Translations under genes and position numbers: made by a program
In this document: piece by piece, positions 42,771-53,437 of the stretch
Numbering within the stretch: position 1 is the stretch's first letter
Layout: the number at the start of each line of letters is the position of its first letter
NCBI GenBank assembly: GCA_963920635.1
Contig: OY987298.1
Coordinates: 60,121,949-60,185,948, forward strand
Length of the DNA stretch: 64,000 nucleotides
Direction: 5' to 3'
Source: Pseudeuparius sepicola
Lineage: Eukaryota > Arthropoda > Insecta > Coleoptera > Anthribidae
The notes under the pieces: generated by a model
The model's database searches: none
Told to the model about the DNA's origin: nothing
What the model saw: the letters and a program-made list of their open reading frames with translations, nothing else

Positions 42771-43813
42771 ATACTAATCTCTTATACCTATTTTATTTCT
42801 TATTGAGGGTATATTCTTACTCATTCTAGTTATGCCATTCGACACGTTTTTAGAGTTGCCAGTCTAGTATATTACATAAATATATTGCTAACTTTGTATA
42901 AGGAAAATTTCTAGGTTTTTACATATTTTCAAAGAATTTAGTACTCACATATTTCACGGCACCTATACTGTATTATTTTGAGGCTGTTTTGGACGGTACT
43001 GAATATTTATTAAAATTTGCTGTGCTTATCTGTGCAGAACCTCATATAGAGTGTCTACTTTTAAACAGATCCATAAAATCTTTATATTTTTGTAGATAAC
43101 TTCCTGAACTCTTTTTTTTTGTTTAAAAGTCCTTCAGAAACCGCTTCCTTTGACCTTTCTACCATTTTCAAAAATCGAGTAGGTATATCAAAGTCGCCCC
43201 AGACACTATATACAGGGTTAACTATGACTTAGTACAAAAAATTTTACCACGTGCGCAGGATGGCTTAAGAAAACATAGAAAAATATTTTTAGATTTTTTT
43301 TACGATCTTTAAAAAAACGGGTAAAGACCCCTATTTTCCCTGTAAATCCCCGCCTTTAATGACGTCATCCAATTTGGCTTCTGAAGGTACTGACAGCTGA
43401 AGTGATTTTCCGCGGTGTTGCCGTTGATTTAGGAACGGTGAAAATACCTTTTTACTCAAACAAATTTAAAAAATACATAAATAACAATCGATTTGAATCT
43501 GTACAGATGCAGCGCTATTAGATTCCCCTTACCTTAGCTCGTATCCGGACCGGTTCCTACTCTCGCGGAAAGCTCATTACCGCGACACCACAAGCCGTCT
43601 CCCTTAATACCCCCGGAGCTCCTCTGATGAATTCTTGTCCACCATCTAACCTCTTCTGAAGCATAGATAAAGGATTTATTGTTCTGAAGCCTCGGCGGTA
43701 TGAATTAAGCGACGTATCGGCCCGGTCGAGTCTATGAAACGTTTTTTCGACTGCTCCGCGTTGCCCCGTTCGTCATTTCATAACTTCCTAGCTAGGCAAC
43801 TAACTGTACATAC

Positions 43814-44894
43814 AAGGTTTGTTCCAACAGGGCCAATAACCGTGCTCAAGCACGTTCAGCGCATGCGCACTACCTGTTCCAACTGAATTATGTACCTACC
43901 GACACGGAACGATCCACGCACTGTTCCAGCCGATTTATGGATCATTTGTGTATCGTCCTTGTACGATAAAAACGGTGCCTGGTCTAAAGCAATAACCGCG
44001 TGTACTGACATGCGCAGTGTATGGTCGTGTGACAGAGATAAACATTAACCTCATATTTTTGTTTTTACGTAGATAGTTTTAAATCGATGGCTGGGATCGT
44101 GTTTTTTATTTCTTGTTGGTTTTTGGCTTGTTGGGTAGGGCGGGGAATCGTTGAAGAATTTTTTAGAGTGAAGAGTGAGGTTAGCCCACCGAACATTCGG
44201 TTAGCCACATATTAAACACGCAGGTTAGCTGCGGTCACAAATATGATTTGGTCGATTTGATTCACAATCCGTTCCATCTGAAATTTTCTTTGGGATCATT
44301 TGTTCCAACTCGAATTTACGTACTGTCACAGAACTGTACATGAACTAGATTATAACCCTTAAAGAACGCATGCGCTAGTTTTGCACCGTTCATGTGCGAT
44401 CCCAAAGAAAATTTCAGATGGAACGGATTGTGAATCAAATCGACCAAATCACGTTTTGTGACCGCACCTAACCTGCGTGTTTAATATGTGGCTAACCGAA
44501 TGTTCGGTGGGCTAACCTCACTCTTTACTCTAAAAAATTATTGTTCAACGATTCCCCGCCCTACCCAACAAGCCAAAAACCAACAAGAAATAAAAAACAC
44601 GATCCCAGCCATCGATTTAAAACCATCTACGTAAAAACAAAAATATGAGGTTATTGTTTATCTCTGTCACATGACTATACACTGCGCATGTCAGTACACG
44701 CGGTTATTGCTTTAGACCAGGGACCGTTTTTATCGTACAAGGACGATACACAAATGATCCATAAATCGGCTGGAACAGTGCGTGTATCGTCCCGTGTCGG
44801 TAGGTACATAATTCAGTTGGAACAGCCAGTGGGGTAGTGCGCATGCGCTGAACGTGCTTGAGCACGGTTATTGGTCCTGTTGGAACAAACCTTT
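43814..44894. repeat. 1.1-kb foldback repeat inside the mariner
   Basis: The left arm begins AAGGTTTGTTCCAACAGG and the right arm ends with its inverse. The arms (about 43814-44310 and 44397-44894) are inverted copies at high identity, including the block GGTTAGCCCACCGAACATTC. The spacer is only about 85 bp. The high arm identity points to a young element. No target duplication is obvious. The minus-strand frames over it are not coding. Confidence 0.8.
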
Positions 44895-44994
44895 TCAAGT
44901 TTGGCTAGTAGCCGACGGAGGGCATTTGCGAATGTAACATGGCGTTATTTCCCAGTTTGGTCTTGATTTTCGCGGCAAATCGTTCAGCGTCTTT

Positions 44995-46263
44995 GTGAAA
45001 ATGCCGGAGTATTCGAACGCCGAGTTAACGGACATGGTTATAATGTACGGGAGATGCGATGAAAGTGCACATCGAGCTGCAGCAGAATACCGTATTCGTT
45101 TTCCTAACAGGGCAAATATGCCTAACCCACGTACTTTCGTGAACATTGTACAACGTATGCGAAACACTGGTGTTTTGCAAGCTCGAAGGGGTGGGCGAGC
45201 AACCTTCCATAAGCACTACAGCTATTGCAAGGAGATTGGGAATATCTCAGAACAAGGCAAGTAAAATAAAACCAATAAAACTGACTTCTACCAAAGACTA
45301 TCCCATGTGATGGGATTGTCTTTGCTTGCACCTAATACCTACATAAAATTTAAAATGTAACAATAAAATTATTTACAGGCATGGAGGATTCTAAGGGAAA
45401 ACGGCCTTCACCCTTATCACATACAAAAGGTCCAAGCATTAGAAGCAAATGATTTTCCGGTGAGAATGACCTACTGCACTTGGCTACGTGATCGAATCGC
45501 CCAAGACCCAAACTTTGTTTTCAACATTCTTTGGACAGACGAATGCTGCTTCACACGTGCTGGGGTTTACACGTATGTAAATTTTTACTTACTTATAGCT
45601 TTCTCTCTTCCATATTATCTTTTTTATTTATTATAAAATTGGCTATGTCAATCCTAACGCCTTCGCCAAAATTGTGAATATTTCTAATTTTTGTTGTTTT
45701 TTTTTAGACACAACAGCCATATTTGGTCCGATGAGAACCCACATGCTGTTCGGCGGTTTAATTTCCAACGTCGGTTTTCCATCAATGTTTGGGCAGGAGT
45801 TTATGGAGATCGATTAATTGGACCATACATTCTACCGGAAAATTTAAACGCTGAACGATACTTGTATTTTCTGACAAATGTTTTGTTTGATAATTTGCCA
45901 CTACAAGTACTGCATGACATGTGGTTTATGCACGATGGTGCACCAGCCCATTTTGCGAGACCTGTTCGTGCACTTTTAGACGACCAATGCCCCAACCGTT
46001 GGATCGGAAGAGGAGGGCCCATTGCATGGCCGCCGCGATCACCAGACTTGAATCCAATGGATTTTTGTATTTGGGGATTCATGAAGGCGATTGTGTACGA
46101 GCAGGAAATCGACAACGAGCAGCAGTTACGTGAACGAATTGAAGGTGCAGCTGTTCAAATCCGGAATAATCATGGACTTTTTGCACGTATCCGGACTTCT
46201 TTAGTTAACCGAGTGAATTTGTGCATCGAAGTTAACGGCGGCCCCTTTGAACAGCTACTGTAG
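44995..46263 (+). pseudogene. DD41D mariner transposase gene, three exons, one lesion in exon 1
   Basis: Exon 1 (44995-45256) encodes a helix-turn-helix region (MPEYSNAELTDMVIMYGRCD; later STTAIARRLGISQNK). A frame-changing deletion near 45192 breaks it. Intron 1 (45257-45378) has a GC-AG donor of consensus form, AAG|GCAAGT. Exon 2 (45379-45572) begins AWRILRENGLHPYHIQKVQA and holds the first catalytic Asp in NILWTDECCF. Intron 2 (45573-45707) is GT-AG. Exon 3 (45708-46263) has INVWAG, FMHDGAPAHF (second Asp) and RSPDLNPMDFCIWG (third Asp, 41 residues on), ending GGPFEQLL. Apart from the exon-1 lesion the gene is open. The family catalyses cut-and-paste movement into TA. Confidence 0.8.
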
Positions 46264-47324
46264 TGCTTTGCATGTGCAATGTGTGCTAGTGCAGTTGTGA
46301 TTTTTTGGTTACCCTTCGGGGTTTTCCTGGCGGAGGGGATCTACCTCGTCGTGGTCGTCAGGCTGAGTACCTCGCTTCAAACAAAAGGAATAGCAGAGGG
46401 AAACCAAGAGATCCCCAACAGATTTAGAAAATGTGAATGTTGTGTTGTGTGACTTTTAATGTAAAAAAGCAAGAAAACAGAAAATGGTGCAAACAATCCT
46501 GGAAATGTCAGTAAGGTAGGTGTTTCATAGGCATTCTACATGTTCCTTAGAAAGTAATCGTTTTTAAAAGGAAATCGAAATTTTGTGGTGAATCCTCGGA
46601 TAAATTGATAGACGTGGCAACGCCGCGCTATTGACATACGCGAAATTTTTAGACATGTCGCGCGGGCGTCCATAGGCGGCGTTTTTTGAGGGGTTTAATA
46701 CAATTTGAAAAAAAATTTTTTTAGGCTTAAGACAAATGTTAGAAAATTTTTGAAAATTTATTTTGGCAAGTCTAATTTTTCTTTATCTGCCATAAAAATT
46801 TTTGTACTAAGTGATAGTTAACCCTGTATACAAACTAAGTTTAAAATATAGAGATGTCTGCCAGTCAGTAAGTCCATATGAGTTAAGGTGACTGGTGTGC
46901 CACAACAGAAAACGCACAGAAAATGTATCATCTTAGACAGTGACTTTGTTGACTAAGGTCCATTAATTTAAATCGTTGGCACTTTGTAAAAAAATAAATA
47001 ACTTTTGTGTTTATTAATATTTTTTAATAATTCCAGAGAACTCTTGACCCGTATAAAGTTTCAAAAAATTCAGCATTTTGAGATGGCCCAGAGAAAAATA
47101 CCCTATACATTTTTGTATTTAATCTTTGCCACCAATACTTTGAGTGGTCTTGTTGGCCATTCAACTGTTTTAAGGGGATTCCATGGCACACTTGACTAGC
47201 CAGAGGTCTTCCTACTTTGCTCAACTTTGACAACCTGAAATAAAAAAATCGCTAAATGGTTAGAATATCCAGGAGAAAGTGATAATGGGCATAAGCACTC
47301 AAAGTTAGAAAAAAAAAACTAGTA

Positions 47325-47372
47325 ACCGCATACACGTGTTTCATGCTATTTGGCAATCATCAGTACTGTGTA
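47325..47372 (-). ncRNA. Hammerhead ribozyme-like motif 3
   Basis: On the minus strand CTGATGA (47363-47357) is followed by a short stem TGC/GCA with loop CAAATA and then GAAA (47342-47339). Stem III is again ACACGTGT, then A as predicted cleavage base. Stem I has only about three pairs (GUA with UGC). The core and palindromic stem III match motif 1. Stem II is weaker, so activity is uncertain. Confidence 0.5.
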
Positions 47373-47506
47373 ACATGAACCAAATCAAAAATATAGGAAT
47401 GATTTGGGAAGCAACAAATGAAGTCCAGGCAGGAAATAAAGATTTTATGGATTTGTATTATAATATGTTTAAAAGTCTCCGGCAAGTAATTATTATGGAG
47501 TGTACA

Positions 47507-47954
47507 GGGTGGGCCAAATTGGACACTTTTAAAGGGAAACTCCTATTTTTGGCGGAGATAGACGAAAACTGATATCGGTGTCTGAGGCTCATTTTTTATA
47601 ATAAACATGTCGAAAACCGCAAATCGATATCTGTCACCGTCCTTGAGTTACAGGGCGTTTTTCGAAAATGTGCGTTTTCGAAAAGTGGCCGTAACTTTTT
47701 CGGGTTGAAAATTTTGTGTTTCTGTAAAAATATTCTTAAAGCACTTTTTTACGTAGAATCCAATACTGCTATTACATTTTTTTTCTAGTCAATGGTTCAA
47801 GATTTACGGATAAAAAATATTATTTTTTAAATAGCACACCCTGTATATTTTTGCATTTTTTAATAGAGCAAAAAATTACCATTCCAAAATATATAACACT
47901 TAATGATTTACTTAAGAAGTTATCAATTACTATAAGCTTTTATGATTTCACGTG
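47507..47954. repeat. Repeat family C (copy 2), interrupted by the provirus
   Basis: TACAGGGTGGGCCAAATTGG starts a segment homologous (inverted) to 33026-33379 and continues past the internal end ACACCCTGTATA at 47848. Homology runs up to the left edge of the errantivirus-type LTR (47955) and weakly resumes after the right LTR (from 55313). The provirus thus landed in this repeat. Confidence 0.65.
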
Positions 47955-48120
47955 AATTACCTCACCAATGGCTCAGCACCCCGGCAAGCTACACTGAGTT
48001 TATAAATTCTCTTTGTATCCATTTTTGTGCCAGTCAGATACTGCTCTCGTGATGTAAAACATATTTTTGTACTAATAAAAATTAAAAAAAAAACGGTTCT
48101 TTGCGTTCTGAACGATTTTT
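47955..48120 (+). repeat. 5' LTR of the errantivirus-type element
   Basis: 166 bp, starting AATTACCTC and ending GAACGATTTTT. Compared with the 3' LTR (196 bp) it lacks about 30 bp right after AATTACCTCACC and has a few substitutions. TATAAA-like and AATAAA (about 48074) signals are present. The boundary is set by the CGTG duplication and is accurate to about one base. Confidence 0.85.
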
Positions 48121-48137
48121 GGCGCAGTCGGTAGGAT
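48120..48137 (+). other. Primer binding site (tRNA-Ser-like)
   Basis: TGGCGCAGTCGGTAGGAT follows the 5' LTR directly; its first T overlaps the LTR end. The TGG start is complementary to the CCA end of tRNA. The sequence is like the one described for 17.6/297-type elements, which use tRNA-Ser; the tRNA identity is from family knowledge. Confidence 0.75.
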
Positions 48138-48555
48138 ATCCGGGTTACCCTCTTGCGCATCGCGACGCGTTCGAAGTAATTTTCGTATCTACGATTAACC
48201 GGATATCGAACAGTTGTCACGTTGTGTGGAACTTTAATTCGGTGTGGACTCACAAAAATCGTCTATCGCAAACCTGAATTGGAGGCTTGGCATCAGCTGG
48301 CATCGGAATTTGGAACAGCATCGTCCAAATTCGCGGGGGCACGTCACCGGAGAAGACAAGCATCGCTGATCTGGTTCGCCACCCTATAGTTGTTTAAGGA
48401 GTGAAGAATGCATTGGGCCGTTCTAGTAATGCAAGTGCAATTCATGTCAATTGACGATTTAACAAGTGAATTCGAAAGATTGATTTTAAGTATACCTTCA
48501 TCTGACCCTCAATCCTTAGAATCACACCCTTGAAAGTATTAATGAAACCGAAAAT

Positions 48556-49737
48556 ATGGCAGAATTTAAATCTGAATATTTAACTTGTGTACCGAGATTT
48601 GACGGTGATCCGAACGAATTGAATAGATTTTTAGTTACTTGCGAATCGATAATCAATACTTTTTATGATTTAAAAAATCCAAATTCTTTCCAAAATGTTT
48701 ATTTGTTGAACTGTCTCGTTTCCAAATTGTCTGGAAATGCAAAATTAGTAATAAATATTCAAAATATATATATATATTTATATCGAAATTTTGCCGATCA
48801 AAGAGATGAAACCTGCTTAAACCGAGATTTAGTAATGCTAAGACAATTACCTAATGAAAAACCTCAATTTTTTTTTGACAAAGTTTTACATATTTTGAAC
48901 CTTTTATGTAGTTATGTAGATATTCACGAGCAAACAGCAGACGCAAAAGCACTAAAACGAAATTTGTACAATAGCCTAGCATTAAAAACTTTCCTTGCTG
49001 GACTTAAAGAACCTTTAGGTACCACTATTCGTTGTATGAAACCTACCACTTTAGTTGAAGCATTGCATTTTGTTACAGAAGAAGATAATATCCACTATTT
49101 CCAAAATGTTTCCCATAGAAACCAACCCCAAGTTCCTAGACCAAATATACAAACACAAATGAGACCTAACTTTAACGCTCATACGTAAAACAATCAATTT
49201 AGGGCGCCACAAACCTTCCCTTCTCGACCATTACCCATTCAACCCCGTCCTGTTAATCAACAAAGATATTTTACAAATTCCCAAGTTTTCAAATATCCCC
49301 AGCAAAATCAAAATCGAAATGTTTTTAGACCCAATAATTCCTATGTATCGAATATGACAAGACCAACGCCAATGAGTGTTTCAGTCCCAATTAATAATGC
49401 AAATCAACCCTCTACTATGAACAGACAACCCTCTACTATGAATAGACAACCCTCTACTATGAACAGGCAACCTCAACAACAACGACTAAATTATACCCCT
49501 AATCAATATAACAGTTATTTTACACAAAACCCATCTACGTCAAGAAACTTTATTTCTGAAGAATTGTTTAACACTGAAATAGACGAATTAAATCCAATTT
49601 GTACTGAATCTACCCAACATGACGAAAATTTTGAAAATAATTCCCAAAATTACGAAGAACTAGAATATTTTGACCACCACCCTGATCAATCAGACGAAAA
49701 TTTTATGAATTTGCCTCGAGACAACGACCAAACATAA
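48556..49737 (+). pseudogene. gag: Errantivirus-type gag, one in-frame stop
   Basis: The frame starts at ATG 48556 (MAEFKSEYLT), has a capsid-like region (EYLTCVPRFDGDPNELNRFL and later), and is stopped by TAA at 49186-49188. The same frame then stays open to 49737. A 21-bp unit coding PSTMNRQ is present three times in tandem (49408-49470). The C-terminal part is rich in Asn, Gln and acidic residues. No CCHC zinc knuckle is visible, as is usual in errantivirus Gag. It would form the particle core. The single stop makes this copy defective. Confidence 0.85.
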
Positions 49738-52700
49738 AATACACTATTATTTCTTTTAATTTTACCGATACTGGACGTTTATATTATGTCGAATTTCCGA
49801 AATTTAACGCAAAAATATTAATTGATTCAGGCTCAACCAAATCTTTTATAAATCCAGAAGTAGCTCAAAAATTCTTTCCAAATTTAATTCGAGATGACCC
49901 TTTTATTGTTTCTTCGGTTTATCAAAAATCTGCTCACCGTTATAGCGCACCAATACCGGCTCCAGAAATTTTCAAAATGCCAAATAATACATACATGAAA
50001 TTTTATCTATTTAAATTCCACGATTTTTTCGACGGTTTAATAGGAATGGACCACATAAAATTTTTAAAGTCACATCTCGACTATGAAAATGATTTCTTTA
50101 TTACACCCTGTACTAAATTAAAACTTAATCCATATACAACAAAAAATGAATTAAATCTTATTCACGTAGAACCCAGAGCGAAAAAAGTTATTAAAATAAA
50201 TACGTCAATTCAAAATGGAGAAATAATAATACCTTACCAAAAAATTCCAAATTGCGAAATTCCCGAGTGCTTAACCATAGCAAAAAATGGAAAAGCTTTG
50301 ACGACAATCTTAAATAACACAGAAAACAAGATATCTTTAAACTTTTCAGAACCACTAGAAGTTGACGAATTTTACAGAAACGAGTTACAAAACTTTGAAC
50401 TGCATAACTTTGACGAAACAGATACAACTCCTCTGGACCTGACAAAAATTCGTGTAGACCACCTCAACACAGAAGAAAAGACTAAAATATTAAAGTTATG
50501 TAAAGAATATTCTGATATTTTCTATAATGAAGACACTCCCTTGACGTTTACTAATAAAGTAAAGCACAAAATTCGCACCACTGACGAAACGCCAATTTAT
50601 TCCAAATCATACCGTTACCCATTTATTCACAGGCAAGAAGTCGAATCCCAAATCAAAAAAATGCTTAATCAAAACATAATCCGCCCTAGTGTTTCCCCTT
50701 GGTCGTCACCAATTTGGGTCGTCCCTAAAAAAGCTGACGCGTCGGGTAAACAAAAATGGCGTGTAGTTGTGGACTACCGGAAATTAAATGACAATACTAT
50801 CGATGACAAATACCCATTACCTAATATACACGACTTACTTGACAAGTTAGGAAAGTGTCAATACTTTTCTACACTGGACCTTGCTAGCGGTTTTCACCAG
50901 ATAGAAATGGACGAAAACGACATAGAAGACAGCTTTTAACACTGAACAAGGACACTATGAGTACCTTCGTATGCCCTTCGGGTTAAAAAATGCGCCCGCG
51001 AGTTTTCAGAGATTAATGGACAACATCCTCCGTGGTATTCAAAACGAAAAATGCCTTGTCTACTTAGACGATATAATAATTTTTTCTACTTCTCTTCAAG
51101 AACACTTAGAAAGCCTTAAATCCGTTTTCCAAAGACTTCGCGAAACAAATTTTAAAGTACAACTGGATAAGTCCGAGTTTCTAAAGAAAGAAGTTGCATA
51201 CCTTGGTCACATAGTCACCCCTGGCGGCGTTAAACCCAACCCTGACAAGATTAAAGCCATCAAAGAATTTCCAATACCCAAAACTACCAAACAAATCAAA
51301 GGTTTTCTCGGATTAGTTGGCTATTATAGACGCTTTATTCCTTCATTTGCAAAAATTACTAAGCCTTTCACAAAATGTCTAAAGAAAAATGCTAAAATAG
51401 TACATGATGAAGAATTTATTTATTGCTTCGAAACTTGCAAAAATTTGCTTACAAATTCTCCAATACTGCAATATCCTGATTTTTCTAAATCTTTTAATTT
51501 GACAACAGACGCGAGCAATGTTGCGATTGGTGCTGTCCTTTCACAAGGACCTATCGGTAACGATTTACCTGTGGCTTACGCCTCACGCACATTGAACGAT
51601 TCTGAACAAAATTACTCAGTTATCGAAAAAGAATTATTAGCAATAATTTGGGCCACCAAGTACTTTAGACCCTATCTGTATGGACGTAAATTCAAGATTA
51701 TAACCGATCATAAACCACTTCAGTGGCTTTTTTCATTGAAAGATCCGAATTCGAAATTATTGCGCTGGCGTATCCGATTAAAAGAATTTGATTACAATAT
51801 TATTTACAAGAAAGGGAAACTTAACACCAACGCAGATGCGCTTTCAAGAATTGAAATACACACCAAAACCGTTACTGATGAAATAGACGAAATTGCAGAG
51901 AACGTTTTACGTGATATATTCCCATATAACATGAGTAACGATAACTCCGTTCCTAGAACCCTTAATAATGACGCAACCCAAGATACCGACAATGTTTCAC
52001 TACTTGTAATACCAGATAATGAAATCCAAGACCTTAGCGATAACGAAGACGACGATGATCGCCTCGAAACCGACAACAATACTGTACACTCGAATGCCGA
52101 ACAAAATCCAGTCATCAATATTCCCATCTCCGAAAATCCTGTAAACTACGGACAAAATCAAATCATAATTTTTGTTGTACACCACTCGCCCGCACAACCC
52201 AAAATTACTATTTTTTTTGAGAAAAAGAAGAGAATAAATGTTCAATTTTCCGAAAATAATTTCAATCAAGATGTAATACGATTTGTCAAAGATTACGTTT
52301 TACCGAACTCACAATATCACCTTTATTTCGAAAATGCTGACATCTACCAAAGATTCACCAATGTTTTACAAGAAAATTTTAAATGGCCTTCAATCAATTT
52401 TCGAAAATGTAATAAAAAATTAATAGACGTTACTAACAAAAATGATATCGAGGACATAATAAAAAATTACCACGAAGGAAAGTCTAATCATCGCGGCGTA
52501 GACGAAACCGTTGAACGAGTAAAGAATAAATATTATTGGCCTTACATAAAAAATTCTGTACAAACCTTTATAAACGATTGTGAAATCTGCCAACAAAGCA
52601 AATACGAAAGAAATCCAATAAGAATCAAAATGAATGTCACCCCTACAGCAAGCAAACCTTTCGAAATAGTTCATCTAGATACTTTTACATTCGAAAAATC

Positions 52701-53425
52701 AAAATTTTTGACGATTGTAGATAGTTTTTCGAAATACGCACAAGCCTATCATTTAAATTCATTAGCAGGAACCGAAATAGTTGATAATTTAATTCAGTTT
52801 TTCCGAATTTAAGAATTCAGTTGTTTTAGAGCTATTAAAACTCCATAAAATCAATATACACTTTTGTTCACCTAATCACCCTCAATCTAACAGAATTATA
52901 GAAAGATTCCATTCCACTCTTATAGAACACATTCGCTTATTAAATACAAAAGGTTTCCAAAAAACTCCAATAAAAATGAAAATAATTTATGCAATTTTGG
53001 CATACAACCACAGTATCCACTCTACAACAAAATTAAAATCAATAGATGTTATTAATGGTCACATTAGCGAAGATAATCCATTTAATCAAGAAATTGATCA
53101 AATTTTATTAAATGATTATATTAACGATCATAAAGAACGCTCAAAAGTTCTCTATTCCAAAATAAATTCCAATTTAATGCGAAATAAAGAAAGACTTATA
53201 GACAAAATTAATCAAAATCGTGATAACCCAGAATTATTCCAACCTCAAGAAAAGGTTTATACTAAAAAACATATTAGGCAAAAGAATGCAAATAAATTTA
53301 ACAAATCAACTAAAATACAAACCGTAGATAGAAATATGAAAACTGTTTCTACTGATTCACAAGAAAAAATACATATGGACAATTTAAAGCGACCCTTAAG
53401 GCAAACTTACGATTTTAACAATTAA
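49686..53425 (+). pseudogene. pol: Errantivirus-type pol (protease, RT, RNase H, integrase), broken twice
   Basis: In order: protease with LIDSGSTKSF (about 49820); reverse transcriptase with KQKWRVVVDYRKLND and FSTLDLASGFHQIEM, then MPFGLKNAPASFQ and YLDDIIIFS (catalytic Asp pair); RNase H from TTDASNVAIGAVLS; integrase with an H-H-C-C zinc module (CEICQQSK) and the first core Asp in VHLDTF. Two lesions are visible. A frame change near 50925, between the RT fingers and palm motifs, ends the first frame at 50939. A deletion near 52805 removes the integrase segment that normally holds the second catalytic Asp and shifts frame. The last block (52805-53425) holds the ERFHST catalytic-Glu region and C-terminal domain. 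The locus cannot make working enzymes. Confidence 0.9.
49698..49704 (+). promoter_or_regulatory. Candidate -1 ribosomal frameshift site between gag and pol
   Basis: In the gag frame the bases read A AAT TTT, a canonical slippery heptamer. Slipping back by one enters the pol frame, which is open from 49686 and would be entered 12 bases after its upstream stop (TGA 49683-49685). The same heptamer at 49626-49632 would lead into that stop. A downstream structure was not established. Confidence 0.7.
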
Positions 53426-53437
53426 ACTTACTTTCAG

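Larger units (their letters stand above)
43211..46830 (+). mobile_element. Mariner-like element (DD41D type), 3.6 kb with long inverted ends
   Basis: The ends TACAGGGTTAACTATGACTT and its near-inverse AAGTGATAGTTAACCCTGTA lie in TATA context at both sides. Weaker inverted similarity continues for about 200 bp (GCGGTGTTGCCGTTGAT-like near 43415 and its complement near 46620). It carries the transposase gene at 44995-46263 and contains a 1.1-kb foldback insertion. The empty target is visible in family A copy 1. Confidence 0.75.
43047..47262. repeat. Foldback family A (copy 4), split by a 3.6-kb mariner
   Basis: The left part (43047-43210) and right part (46831-47262) together match family A. 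The break falls inside the sequence that reads CCCCAGACCCTAAACAAACT in copy 1 (about 7833). The right end is truncated near 47262. The host repeat predates the insertion. Confidence 0.75.

Noticed and set aside
49626..49632. First A AAU UUU heptamer in gag as the pol frameshift site
   Set aside because: Slipping there leads to a TGA at 49683 before the pol frame opens.
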